Below are positions 37,603 through 49,856 of a DNA stretch of 64,000 nt, piece after piece; within the stretch, counting starts at the first letter, position 1; every line of letters starts with the position of its first letter. The notes under the pieces are model-generated. The model was given only the letters and a program-made list of their open reading frames with translations. It made no database searches and was not told the origin of the DNA. Source of the DNA: Anagrus nilaparvatae (lineage: Eukaryota > Arthropoda > Insecta > Hymenoptera > Mymaridae); NCBI GenBank assembly GCA_022575985.1, contig JAKSXM010000002.1, forward strand, positions 17,967,001 to 18,031,000. Reading direction: 5' to 3'. A program made the position numbers and the translations under genes.

Positions 37603-40600
37603 GAGTTTATATATTCGTGCATTTTTTGTAAATGCTCTAAAACAATTTTTAATTATTTAATTATTATTATTTATTACTTTACTCCTGTCGGGCTTTTTTT
37701 GAGGTCCACTGCTGTTTGTCGATGCCTCTTCAGCCTGTCAAACCAATATTGAATTTACTTTTTTTGATTTACTATAAAGCTGTTGAAAAATTTAATGTTA
37801 ATTTTTAATTAGTTTCAATATGAAATTAGCAAGTGGTTAAATTCTCCATGAACGTAATATGAAAATTATTAATTAATCATAATTTCTTCATATAAGTATT
37901 TAAATGGATTAGTTGATTTTGAAAATATAATTTTTTTATTTTCCTTACACTCGTAACTTTTCGATTCTAATCCACGTGATCTCATTTTTGAGCAAACAAA
38001 AACTATTTGCTGATTTTGGTACTAATTTTAGGCTAATTTCTTTTCTTTGCTTTTGAATTTATCAAATATTCAATTTACATTTCAAATTTAGGATAGATTA
38101 CGGGGAGCTCCTTAAATTTCTTAAAAACAGAAATATTAAAATAAAAAAATAATTTTTTCGTAATATAATGGCTTAATTTACAGTATTTAATTAAATTTTT
38201 CAAATAATTTATAATATTTATTGTTTAAAAAAATGTTAGATTTATTTTTCTTCAAAAAGAATATTTTCTTTTGTAAACACACAAATGTAATTAAATGATT
38301 CAAATTCTTTAAAAAAAAATATCTTACTCAAACTGTTAAATACACGTTCTTTACATTTCGTTTAATTGAAGATTTATATTTTAAAAAATGCAATTTATTA
38401 AAAAAAAAAAAAAAAATCTGTTGACATTGCAGACATGTAACTTTTCAACAGCATAAAAATTCTTTTAATGAATGTATAAACACAAATAAATGTAATTTTT
38501 TGTTGCTTGGTTTTTTAAGTGGGTATTTTACAAGTATCCAACTGTGTCAAATTATTAGTACGAAGAAAACTTATTAGTTTTGAAGGTTTTTAGCCTCTGG
38601 ATTTATTCTTTTTATAATTTATTAAAATTCTTTTTGTTTTTTGCAGTTTAGATTTTTACATTTTTTAAATTATGGCTTTTGTGGCTGTAATAATATCGTG
38701 ATTTTTTAATTAATACGTTTTTTTCAGATTCTTTACGTATGCAGAATTCTTGATCGATTGTTTTCGAAATAAATATTTTTTTGTAATTAGTAGTGCAGTT
38801 TTAAGTTTTCGTAACATACTGGCTTTGGCTAATTTTCAATAATTGCTTTCAAAATTGTTCTTATTTATTGACATATTTATGAAGGAAATATTTATGATTC
38901 TCTCTAATTTCAAAATTGAAATTTCAAAAATTTTGTACTTTAATGAATTCATCATTATTTTTAAAAATTCTTAATCCTCAATATCATAAAATCAAGCAAT
39001 TTTCAAAATTTATTCACATGAAAAAATTTAATATTATGAATTTTCCCGTCATTATTTATACAATTTCATACAATAAATTTAACCAATTTGACTAAAAATA
39101 TAAAAAAAATTTTCTCAAAAAAAAAAAAAATTGAAGAAAATAAAAACTGATATTTATTCAATTATAATAATGTAACTTCCGACAAATCTAAAATCAGCCT
39201 AAAGGAAAATACAGTAAAAATTTTCATTTTATTTGCAAAAAAAAAAATTTTATTTTTCAATTTAAAAATTGTTATTATTAAATCAAAAAGTTATACATTT
39301 TATTTATATAAAATTTAGTATGTAAGTACTGTACACGTTGAGAATTTAATTTTTGACTGATAATATTGCTTAAAGCGTATTTTACAAATTTGTTACTCAC
39401 GATTATTATAAAATTTTAAAAATTATACTTAACATGTTGTATCTAATGTAATATGATGTTTTATTCAAAATTTTAATTTTAATATAATTGCAAAAAAAAA
39501 ATTTTCCGGCAACATATTTTTTTTTTTGGTTATGTAATCTAATTTTTTTGTTTTTTTTTGGATTATGTAAGGGCTGTAAGGATTTTTAATGTAAAATTTT
39601 TTTTTTTACAAGGAGATTCTATGGATTTGAGATCATAAAAACTCTCCAAGCTTTCAGGGTGTTAATGTAACTGAAAAAACATTTCCCGAACCTATAACTT
39701 GGTTAAATGAGGTTTCTGGACCTAAAAAGGATTTTATTTTATATAATAAGCCTCTCATCAAATAACTTCCGATTTTTGAAACCTAGAGAATTTATTTTGG
39801 TAAAAATTGCAGTTTTGGTAACAGTTTAACAATTGGTCATTTTGGGCCCAAAATGGGCTCTTAGTTTATTTATCATCGTGGAGAATAAAGATACTTAATT
39901 TACGGAGTTTAAAAATAGACCCTTGCATAAAATTGAGGCCACTTTGAAAAACATTTCTTCAGCTGTGTATACCTGAATATTTGAATTCACCTTATAAATA
40001 AAATTTGTTATTATTAAATTCAATTCAAAGAAATTAAGAGTTATTTTAATTTTACTTAAATTATTAGCTAAAAATTTAAATGCAAATCGCTTCAATATTC
40101 AAGCATTCCTATCATTACCAAAGATTACAAAATGCCTCAATAATTCAAGTTAATTAATTTTTTTTATGAATTTAATTTTTTTCTGGTTTTTCTTGTTAGT
40201 AAATCTGATTAAAATTTTAAAATCATTTGATTATGTTAACTAACCTTAATCCATTAGATTACTTAATTTTCACTATTTTAGATTACATTTTTTTATAAGA
40301 TTAAAATTTATATTATCATTTATTTAAAGACCAAATTACATTTTTCTTTCACCATATAACCCGAATTCTATTCCCATTAAACATCCTCAAAATCAAAAAT
40401 CAACCTTTGGAGTTTTAGATTACATCCTGTTCAAAATTCCAAAGTATTATTTCATAGTTTACAACTACTGAATAACATAAACCTGCAACAAGAATGGCTC
40501 CATTTCCCGGATACTAAATTTTTACCTTGAATAATTATTCTGAAAATTTGACTTTAACTCCAATAATCAAAAATATAATCATAAACACGATTTCTCATTA

Positions 40601-41307
40601 TTTAATTAAACGCTTTCATTTTGTTGAATAAAATATTTTCATATTATAACTTGAAGGCTTTTTATTTGTATTTAAAAAAATATGATTAGCGCGAATATAA
40701 ATTAAATTAAAAATCAAAAAACCGACGCACATTATAAGAACCAGCAAAAATAATAATTTATGGTAATGGACAACATGAAAGCTCAATGCCAATTTTCTTT
40801 GCATTAACTTTTGTCTTAAAATATAATCGTCTACTATTATTTTCTGCTTTTTGCATATAATTTTTAATCGACCTTTTTACCAATTTTTTTAAAACAAAAA
40901 TTACGAGATTACTGCGTGTAAATAAGGAAAATAAATAGAAAGTACGTAAAAATAATTTGATAAAGAAAAAAGAATTTTTATTTATTTTTAAATAAATATG
41001 TGATAAATTCTGATACTTTAAAAAGGTACTGACTTACATAACAAAAACTTTTTATAAAATATTATCTTATTTTTTTTTTTTTAAGTCCTTTTTTTTATCA
41101 ATTTATAAAAAGATTAATTTTCTCGCTGTTTTATTGCAGTTTTTGTATGAAAAAGTTCAAAAATTTTATATAAAATTGGGTTAAATTAAGGATTTTTTTG
41201 ACATATTCACGATAAATTTTTTGTTTTTTACATAATGAGAAATTTTGTAATCAATTTTTATTGTCTTTGGGATTGTAATTAAAAGTGAATTTTTTTAAAA
41301 TTTATTA

Positions 41308-41346
41308 ATCGACGTTTTGGTAACAATAGTTACCCTTGTCAAGGTA
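41308..41346 (-). mobile_element. Decayed hammerhead-like motif (Penelope-like remnant?)
   Basis: The minus strand reads CTTGACAAGG, then a stem GGTAAC/GTTACC with a 4-nt loop, then AAAACGTCGATTAATAAA. The order is box, stem II, GAAAC-like box, GTC, as in ribozymes of Penelope-like elements, with CUGAUGA and GAAA each altered. No reverse transcriptase sequence is nearby. Confidence 0.4.
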
Positions 41347-44300
41347 GGTACTGCATAAATAACAATATAAAACACGAATAATTAAATAACAAGAGAAATT
41401 TCGAAATTTTTTTGGACTAATGTGAGAAAGTATTTTATAATTTAATTATTTATGCATCGTATTGATGTGGGTTAATAAGGGTAATTATTGGGGCTAAAAT
41501 GTCGGTTATTAAAATTTTAGACAATTTTTGGCCATTATTGAGATTGTAAATTAAGTGTACTTTGCGAAAAATTACATTTTAAAGAGTCCTGAGTTTAAAA
41601 ACCGATTAAAACTTAAAGAAATCAAAGCAGCTTCGTTTCTAGGATACTTCAACGTACCCTATAATATAATCTAAATTTTTGAAGAAAACCAAAAGTTGCA
41701 TAAAAAATTGCCCCAAAATCTAAAAATAAAAAATTACTCCAATAAAACTAGATTAACAAGTTTAATTACTGAATTTTCTTCATAAGAAATAATATTTATT
41801 GCATAACCGCGTTATTAGTATCAATAAAATTTAATAACGTGATAATAAATACTAATGAGAAAAATTTCATTCTCTTATAAATAAATAATATTTTTATTGA
41901 TTGAAATAAAAGCTTTCACTTACATATTTTTTTATCACTTAAAAGAAAAAGTTTGTTAAAATTTTGTAATCTTAATTTTTTTGAAATATTTTTTATTTCG
42001 TTTAAAAAAGTGTTAAAATTATTAGAATTTCATGCTTATAAGAGTTTATAAGAAAAATATCCATCATAAAAATGATCATAATTTATATTTTACTGCTACG
42101 TGCATGTCTTAATGTTCTGTCAAATATTTTATACATTTGATTTTTAAATGTCAGTTTGATAAGGACAAAATAAATTTTTCTTTTTTTTGATTGGTTTTAA
42201 TATTTTATGTCATTGAAATATAAATTTTTATGATTAAGTGCTTTTGTGAATGAAGGATTTATTTAAATTTATAAATTATTGTTATTGTATTAAGATATTA
42301 CCACCGGGGTAGCTAAAATTTGACTCCCATATATTTTCGACGTCTAAAATATATATTCGACGTCTATAAAACATCGTCCCTCGTCTCAATAATTTTATTT
42401 CCAATGAAAAACTCAAGCTAATTGGTCGAAATTGGAAGAAAATTAAAAATTATTAAAATTAAATACATCATAGACTTTAATTAGAGCACCAGCAATTTTA
42501 AATGTATACAAAATTTTAAAATGGTGTAAAATGGGTCCACCTTAGCGTATTTAACGTATTTTTGGTCACTAGAGACGATTTTAAAGGTTTTATACGCTTT
42601 CCGATGAGCAGTTTTGGGTGATTGAATTCAAATTTTTAAAGTTCAAATTGATAAGCCCAAAATAAGTTATTCCAAGTAGTATAAAAATGTTTTACAGTTT
42701 TTGGAGTCAGATTCTGAAATGATGTTTTTGATTTAACTATAATAAAAGCTTGTAAATCTATGTTAAAACATTGTTGGCGCTTTGGCTATTTTCGAACATT
42801 GTAATGAAAATTTATATTTTTTCTAATGAAATTGCTATTTCTGATTTTTCCATCAAAAAATAAATAATCAATTTTCGAATTTTCAATCTATTTCACTAAT
42901 AAACGACCCAGATTATATTGAAAAATAAAAAGTAAAAACCGAACAGATAAAACAAACTAATTAAACTTCAATTATTTAGAGTCCACAGTAATAGAAAGTG
43001 CATCAATTTAGATGAAAGTAATACAGATTGAATAAATTATATAAAAATTTCAAAAAAAAACTAACGAAATAAGATATAAAAAAAATATTTTTTTGGCACA
43101 CGACCAAAAAGTAACATACTTAATCTTAAAAATAAATCTGAAGAAAAAGAAAAGAAGTGATGTGAGAAAACTACATATATAAAAATGTAAACTTGAAAGT
43201 ACACACGTATATAAAATTTAAACTTCGATGGTATCGAAAATCCATTGCAAAGTCAAACATTAAAGCAACATGGTTATTAGGCCAATATCTTGAATGTTCG
43301 TATTGTCAATTTAATTTTTTGGAAAATAGACCTTTATATTAATTCTGATTAAATAAAAAAAAAGATTAAAATTTGGTACTTAATTTGAGTGAAAATTTTT
43401 TTCGTAAATTTAGCAAAAAATAAAAATTTTTTTGCAAAAAACATGGAAAAGTTTTTATAAAAGAAAGAGAAAGTAACAAGGGCAAAAAGGAATTGACGGA
43501 AGCGTAAAAAATGTATATCAAGATTTTCGAACACAGGTTAAAAAATGCAGAGAAACAGGTGAAGGTTACAATAATTAAAACTGATTTAAAAATGTCTGAG
43601 CAAGAAAAATTATTTTTAGTAACAACAAATTATCAGTAATTTGTATAAATAAAAACAAAATTACATGTAAACACTAGCGTAAGTCAAAAAAATTGATAAA
43701 AAGATTGAAACTTACGATACATAAGTTTTGTATTATAGGTTACAAATACGATTTAAAGAAATGATATTAAAATTTATTTGAAGATCTTATGGTTGGATAT
43801 GAAGAAAAGAAGAATTTGATGAGAGAGAGATATTTTATAATAATGCAATATTATAGGGTCCAGCAAATTGGAGAATATTGCATAAACAAATAAAATATAT
43901 TTTATTACTTAAGTTTTATTGAGTAAGACACGCTTTATGCAAGGTGGGTTCATCTTTGATATTTTATCGGATTTTTATTTTATTCGAGTTTTAGTTTATT
44001 GGTGTAAATTTTTTCAAACGTTTTGAGATTTGTTTTCTTCAGTGATACTGATTTAAATACTCTAAATTTTTCTTTTGTTATACACCTCGATTGGAAGTCT
44101 CGTTATTGGACCAAAAATTTAACCTTATGATTTCTCTAACATTTTACTTTTAGTTAGAAATGTCTTTAATAGCTGTTTAATAAAATACCATCACCTATGA
44201 TATTTGATGTTTGTATAACTATAGAAACTGCGTAGGCAGCTATAAAACGCTAAAAAGTTTTAGAGATCGATAATAGAAAATTGAAATTTATTGGCTATAA

Positions 44301-45184
44301 AGATTAAAATCGAGCTACATTACTAGATAGATTTAATGCTTGGTTATTCCTGCTTTGTTTACTTAATATTTTTCTACTGAATTAACATATATTTTCCGGT
44401 TTGATTTGACCCCGTTGTAATTTTATTTTACATCAACATGCAATTTAAATATGGGACATGTTCATATGAAGGGTATTTGAAAAAGTTAAAAATGGAAATT
44501 TTTAGGAATGGAGGTAAAAAGTTAATTTTTTAGGAGATCAAATGGACTTAGGATAATTTGAATTTAGGGACTATTCTACGATATCGATACAATTTTTTTT
44601 ATTATACAAATATGATGAATGCTTGATTTCTTCGAATTTAAATTTTTTTTCTGATTTTTAATTCCCTTAATTGTCATCCATAAATTACGTTAGGATTCAT
44701 ATTTTGAAACTTTTTTAAACAAAATAATACTATCTCTGAACACAGTCTTTCAATAAAAATATATATTTTTTAATACTCTGTTACGAAGCTTACTTACGAA
44801 GAGTATAATTAAATTAATTTTTACTTATTGCATCGTACTCATAACCTAAGAATAAATTTATTGATAATGACCTAAACATCGAAATTCAAGAGATACATAA
44901 TAAACGTATGAAATAATTTACTGTCTGTATCTTAATTTTTAGAAAAACAAGAATAAATCTTAAATATAAAACAATAAAGGACATTTAAAAAAAAAATAAA
45001 TCAGACCACTAAAAAAAATTTCTTAAGTATAATCGTTCCTAGACTGAAAATTGAATAAATATTTAAATGGCTTAAGCCATTGATCAATTAAATCAATAAT
45101 TTTTACATTTTTGTTGTTAAAAATTTTTTATTTACTTATGTTATTTTATGGAAGAATGTAATTTATACAAATATTGAATTTTAA

Positions 45185-45223
45185 CTTATATATATACTGT
45201 AGAAGAATTTTTGTTTGTAAGAA
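45185..45223 (-). promoter_or_regulatory. Weak PSE-like box plus TATA, minus strand
   Basis: The minus-strand box TTCTTACAAACAAAAATT is followed by an 11-bp spacer and TATATATAAG. It is preceded by AGATGGCGC (near 45231-45239), as in the other members of the AGATGKCG subfamily. The box is poor, and the TATA match sits in a TA run that allows several registers. Confidence 0.25.
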
Positions 45224-46639
45224 ATTAAAGCGCCATCTATATTTTTACTTTAATTTACCAGTTTTTAGATTTGGTGAGCGAAAAATATTGTTTATGGTAT
45301 CATAAAAAAAATATATTGATTTAATTGTACTTATAGGATAGGAAAATACTACTTTTTTTTTTAATGGAATTTTTTTAACGCTTTATACATAATTCACTTA
45401 CTTTTTACCTTATTTTTTGTTTCAATAATCAAAAAATAAGTTGACAAATGAGAGAATCGTTTTAAAAGTTGATTAAATTTAAAGTGGATCTCTTTTTTTC
45501 AAATATTGATATCTGAAATTCAATTTGTAATATTGTAATATTATTTGTAATGTTCTTATAGAAATGTAAATTAAATAAAGGCATTTTTTAACTTGTAAAC
45601 AAAACATCGAATTACTGGACCCTAAAGGTTCAAATAAAAATTTAAAAAAGTAAATACGATGTGAAAAAATTTTATGTAACAATTTCATGCCCTAATTTTA
45701 TGAAATAATCGCATTACCAATAAATCTGCTATAAAAATATTCGATATGCAAAAAAAAAAAAAAATCAAAAAAAAATTTCACAATTTTAATCTTTTATAAA
45801 AATAAAGCAAGAAAAAAATAAATAAAAATAATCGATTATAATTCGACTTTACAGTGCACTAACCGACAGACGTTGATGTTTTAATTTATAAAAGTTTTTT
45901 AAAAAATGTATAGGTATATAATACACAACCATATAATAATCATAAAAAATAATCTTGTTAATAAAAAAAATACAGTAATTTTCCTTAAAAAAAAAAGTAA
46001 GTAAGTAAAATTTAAATAAAAAAAAAATCACGTAATCTTTTATAACAAAAGGCTTAAAATAATAAAAAAAACTTCCGTAAAAAAATTTTTTTCTATTTAT
46101 TAAAAATGTAAAGTAGTAGTCTTATAATAAACATAGAAAATAAATTACACATTTATTATCTTGAGTGAATAATCATAGTTAACACGTAATTAGTATTCAT
46201 TAAAAAAAAAAAATTTATGTGATGAGAATAATTATTGATGATAAAATAGTATGGAAGTAAAAAAATCGTTTAATGTAAATATTATTTATTATTTAATGTG
46301 TCTGTTAAATGTAATAAAAGGTTATCAGTTTTATTAAAATAGCTATTTAATTTTATAGTAATTGGTATAAATATATAAAATGAAAAGTTTTTTTTTAAAT
46401 TACTATTTAATTAAAATGTTTTCTTTAAGATTGTACGAATAATGTTTATAGTTATGGTGAATATGGATGGTTCTAAACAATTTTTCGAGCAATTTTTTCA
46501 AGAACTTTTTTTTTTTATTAAAGATAAACTTTGATCAAGAACTAAATAAACTAAAAATATAATTTTTATAAAACTTTAAGAAAAATATTAAAAAGAGAGG
46601 GGAGATACATAATTTAAGATATATTTTAAATTAAAATTT

Positions 46640-46676
46640 TTCTCGCAAGTGAAATGACCACTAAATGATATAAATA
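46640..46676 (+). promoter_or_regulatory. PSE-like box plus TATA
   Basis: TTCTCGCAAGTGAAATGA is at 46640-46657, followed by an 11-bp spacer and TATAAATA at 46669-46676. It is one of the cleanest copies, 180 bp before the hAT-like element at 46859. TATAAATATAAG is shared with the minus-strand trio near 22.9-25 kb. Confidence 0.65.
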
Positions 46677-46858
46677 TAAGATAATTTTTCTTTGGTTAAA
46701 TCGTTAAATCGTACATATTTAAAAAAAATTAATGTTATTTATTATGAATCTTTAATCTAAGTAAGTTATTATCAAATTAAATTATCATTACCGTCTGTTT
46801 CTGCGTAATTTAATTTTATTCAGTTTCATCGTAGTTTATGAACTGAATTCAATAAGCT

Positions 46859-47304
46859 AGGGATGGGCGATACTGGTCAGGTATCGAGTATCGGTGGTAT
46901 CGATATTTAGATTTAATATCGATACTGAGCATCGATATTTGAGTCAAAAATATCGATATTTTATAGTATCGATACTCTATAATCGAAATCAAAGTTTTTA
47001 AAGAATTTTAGCAGAAGACAGAAGCTTTTTTAATGATCAAAACAGATAAGATTGAATTTAAATGTGCTAAATGTTGCAATTATAAGTTATCACAAATAAA
47101 TAAAATCATTTTTTTTTAAACAGATTTTTGACCTTTTTGAGAAATATTTATTAACAAAATTTATAATAATTTTTTCGATACGATACTGCCTGAAAATATC
47201 GAAGTATCGAAGTATCGGTTACCAGAAGTATCGAATTAAAATATCGATATTTACGCTTTCTAAATATCGATAATTTCAAGTATCGATAAATATCGCCCAT
47301 CCCT
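46859..47304. mobile_element. hAT-like element packed with TATCGATA palindromes
   Basis: The termini are AGGGATGGGCGATA and TATCGCCCATCCCT, typical of small hAT elements. I count seven TATCGATA palindromes and one CATCGATA inside. AATAAGCT lies directly before the left end (46851-46858) and again at 47321-47328, 16 bp past the right inverted repeat. This could be the 8-bp target duplication if the element really ends at 47320. No transposase ORF. Confidence 0.75.
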
Positions 47305-47372
47305 AATGATTTATATATTGAATAAGCTATTAAAAAAGAAGAAACATGTTAATTAACTATACATGTTTTAAT

Positions 47373-47502
47373 AATAATAATGAAAATTATCTAGGTATTA
47401 TCCGTCGTGTGTGACTTCGTTAACTCGTCTATACCGACGCGTTTCGAGACTCTTGTCTCATGGGATAATACGGATAATACCTAGGTAATTTTCATTATTA
47501 TT
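47373..47502 (-). mobile_element. Foldback with hammerhead-like core (Penelope-like remnant?)
   Basis: A 33-bp inverted repeat with one mismatch (47373-47405 and 47470-47502, containing CTAGGTATTATCCG) encloses 64 bp. Its minus strand reads CATGAGACAAGAGTCTCG, then AAACGCGTC. GAGAC..GTCTC forms a stem followed by GAAAC and GTC, as in a hammerhead ribozyme, but the CUGAUGA box is not intact. Penelope-like elements carry such ribozymes (family knowledge). Confidence 0.45.
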
Positions 47503-47563
47503 CTATCCGTGACTTGGATACCAAACATGTGTTTTTTAAATACATGTTTTATTACTGAAATTC

Positions 47564-47600
47564 CTCTCGCAAATGAAAAGACTGCGAGATAGTATAAATA
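47564..47600 (+). promoter_or_regulatory. PSE-like box plus TATA
   Basis: CTCTCGCAAATGAAAAGA matches 16 of 18 positions. After an 11-bp spacer comes TATAAATA at 47593-47600. A T7 run lies about 70 bp further on, giving the best-delimited candidate transcript in the window. Confidence 0.55.
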
Positions 47601-47622
47601 TACTAACTATTTACAATAATTT

Positions 47623-47669
47623 ATGCAGGATTTAAAAAGCAGCTGTTTAGGCTGTACTTAGATTTTTTT
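47623..47669 (+). ncRNA. Hypothetical 45-50 nt Pol III-type RNA with a hairpin
   Basis: The start is placed 30 bp after the TATA box begins, and T7 at 47663-47669 is a strong Pol III terminator. Inside, CAGC (47640-47643) pairs with GCTG (47651-47654) around a 7-nt loop. Flanking AAG and CTT extend the stem across a 2-nt bulge. It resembles no known RNA that I recognise. Promoter, hairpin and terminator together make it the first candidate to test. Confidence 0.3.
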
Positions 47670-48291
47670 CAAATTATTATTATTGGTATTTTCTAATCTT
47701 GTTATGGCTAAGTAATTTTTTATTATTTAATTAACTAAATTTTTACAAAAAGTGTGCTATATAGAGGGTATATAGAGTACCTACAACATCATTATTATCA
47801 ATATATTTGATTACTGTCATTGTAAGATTTTAAGATTGAATTTAAATTTTGATGCAATTTTAAATTTGTAGCTTAAGCCTCCAAACAGAATTATTTTTTT
47901 AATTCTATATTCTTTAAAAATTTTAAGTTTTTGCTACAGAGAGGAGGCTTTATTCATGATATTTAATTTATCTTTTAATGCATTCAATCATCGCACCAAT
48001 TTAATTTATAAAATTTTTCAATTTTATAGATATAAAAAACTAGGTGATTCTATAAAAAAAAAAAAATTCAACTGTATTTTTGAGTCAGAAACAATGCCGA
48101 ATGCTTACATTTAATAAAACTTAAAATTTTTCAATACATGATCTTTATTATTTTGAACCGACTTTTACTCCGAAATTCCATCCCCAAAAAATGATCCCCC
48201 AAAAAAACCACAAACAAAAACCCCATAACCTCTATAAATTAAACTTGCATATACAATTAAAAAAAAACACATAAATAAATTTTTCTATTAC

Positions 48292-48294
<3 letters not shown>

Positions 48295-48325
<31 letters not shown>
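48295..48325. repeat. CA microsatellite
   Basis: Uninterrupted AC dinucleotide run of about 31 bp, the longest in the window, 450 bp before exon B. Confidence 0.95.
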
Positions 48326-48326
<1 letters not shown>

Positions 48327-48773
48327 CTATCTTCTATTAAAAAAAATCTGTCATGTTACTTTATAATAGTTTATTAGTAAATAATATACATGTCTGTAGG
48401 TGGTTTTATAAATAGATATTATTATATACACGTTATTTTAAAAAAATATATAAACGAAGGATTGAATCACTTAAATCGTGTTTTTTAAAATATTACTTAT
48501 TAGTTATTTCAACAATTTTTTTAGTAATTACGCGTTTATGTTACAGGATTTTTTTTTTTCTTTTTTTTTGATACATACATTACATTTAAACAAAATATTG
48601 CACGTTTTTATGTTTATTAAGAAATTTTTTAAGATTTTCAATAAAAAAAAACTGGAAATACATTGATTTATTTACTTATATATCAATTTTATTGACAAGT
48701 TTTAGTAATATAATTGTTTAATAAAAACCGTTAATAATAATGAATTTAAAAATAAATAAATTTTAACTTTCAG

Positions 48774-48869
48774 TCACGAATTACAAACATGCGATTGGCC
48801 TCGTAACGTTGATTGTCCTGAAAACAGTTCTCAATCCAAGGACATCGATGATGATCCGTTGCTGGAAAG
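48774..48869 (+). CDS. Chitin-binding protein, internal exon B (end of CBM14 domain)
   Basis: A 96-bp exon sits between the acceptor TTAACTTTCAG and the donor GAAAG|GTAAGA. Joined to exon A the split codon reads Ser, and the frame continues HELQTCDWPRNVDC, supplying the fifth and sixth cysteines of the chitin-binding domain. The motif CDWP before the last Cys is typical of arthropod peritrophin-A domains. An acidic stretch follows (SKDIDDDPLLE) before the split Arg codon that leads to exon C. Both neighbouring introns exceed 13 kb, yet the phases match exactly, which is the main reason to trust so short an exon. Nothing in it looks broken. Confidence 0.9.
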
Positions 48870-49856
48870 GTAAGAAAAATAATTTTCAACTAAAAATATT
48901 TAAATAAATTTATATCCAATTAAAATTGTTTAGAGTGAGGGAGGGGGGGGGAATAAAAAAAGAAATTTAAAATTATTTAAAAATATTTAAGCATGTCTTA
49001 ATATTTATTAAGTATAATTAGTTTGACTTATAAATCAATTAAAATATATGTCAAAATAAATTTGTACGTAATTATTTCATAGATAACTTTCATATTTTTT
49101 TCTCTGATATTACGTATTGAACGTAATCTAAAAGAAAAAAAAAAAAAGTTTGATGGAAATGTTTATTTTTCTCTTTTATATTGATTAATGATTAAATTTA
49201 TATATATATATCTTCAAAAAATACGTTATAATTATATATAGGGAGTTGCATAAGACACACATAAATTTATATAAATACAAAAACGTGATTTGTTTAGTAT
49301 ACATCAATCATGTATTATTTTTTTGATTAACTTAAAAATTTTTAGTTATACAAATAATTTACTGGATAAGAGTACGTATGATTAATAAAATGATTAATTT
49401 TTTTTAAATATATGGATAGTTTCCTGGAATTTTAGAAGAAAGTGTTTTTTGACGATTTTTTTGGTTAAGGGTGCATTGATAATTGATAAAATTTGAGTGT
49501 AGGTCTTAATTAAGTGGTTAACGCCTGATCGACATTTCTTGGACAAATGGAATTTTCAATATAAACTGATGTATATTTTGGGCTCAAAACCATACCTAGG
49601 CGGTTGATATTTCCATTTCAAAAGGGTAAATTATAACTAACTTTTTGACAAAATTTGAAATATTTTTCAATCTACTTCAAAGGTTGATATTTCAATTTTT
49701 GGAGGTTGAAGCTCAAAAAAGATTTCGCAAATAGAAAATTTTACCCAAACCACCTATCGTGTGAGGTTTAAGCTTTAAATATTAAGTATTAATTTACTTA
49801 ACAAGTTCGCCCACTAACTCCTTTAAGCATCCCCCAGTGAGATCTGACATGAGAAG

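Larger units (their letters stand above)
35678..48773 (+). other. Intron between exons A and B (13.1 kb)
   Basis: GT..AG intron of 13,096 bp that splits the chitin-binding domain between its fourth and fifth cysteines, with the junction in the second position of a Ser codon. No exon or convincing ORF was seen inside. It holds PSE/TATA promoter-like motifs at 36943, 37566, 45185 (weak, minus), 46640 and 47564. It also holds a decayed hammerhead-like motif near 41310, a hAT-like element at 46859, a foldback element at 47373 and a CA repeat at 48295. The remaining sequence is plain A+T-rich with homopolymer runs. Confidence 0.8.

Noticed and set aside
41118..41150. ATTTTCTCGCTGTTTTATTG as another PSE-like copy
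   Set aside because: The TTCTCGC start matches, but the rest of the box and the TATA box at the fixed spacing are missing.
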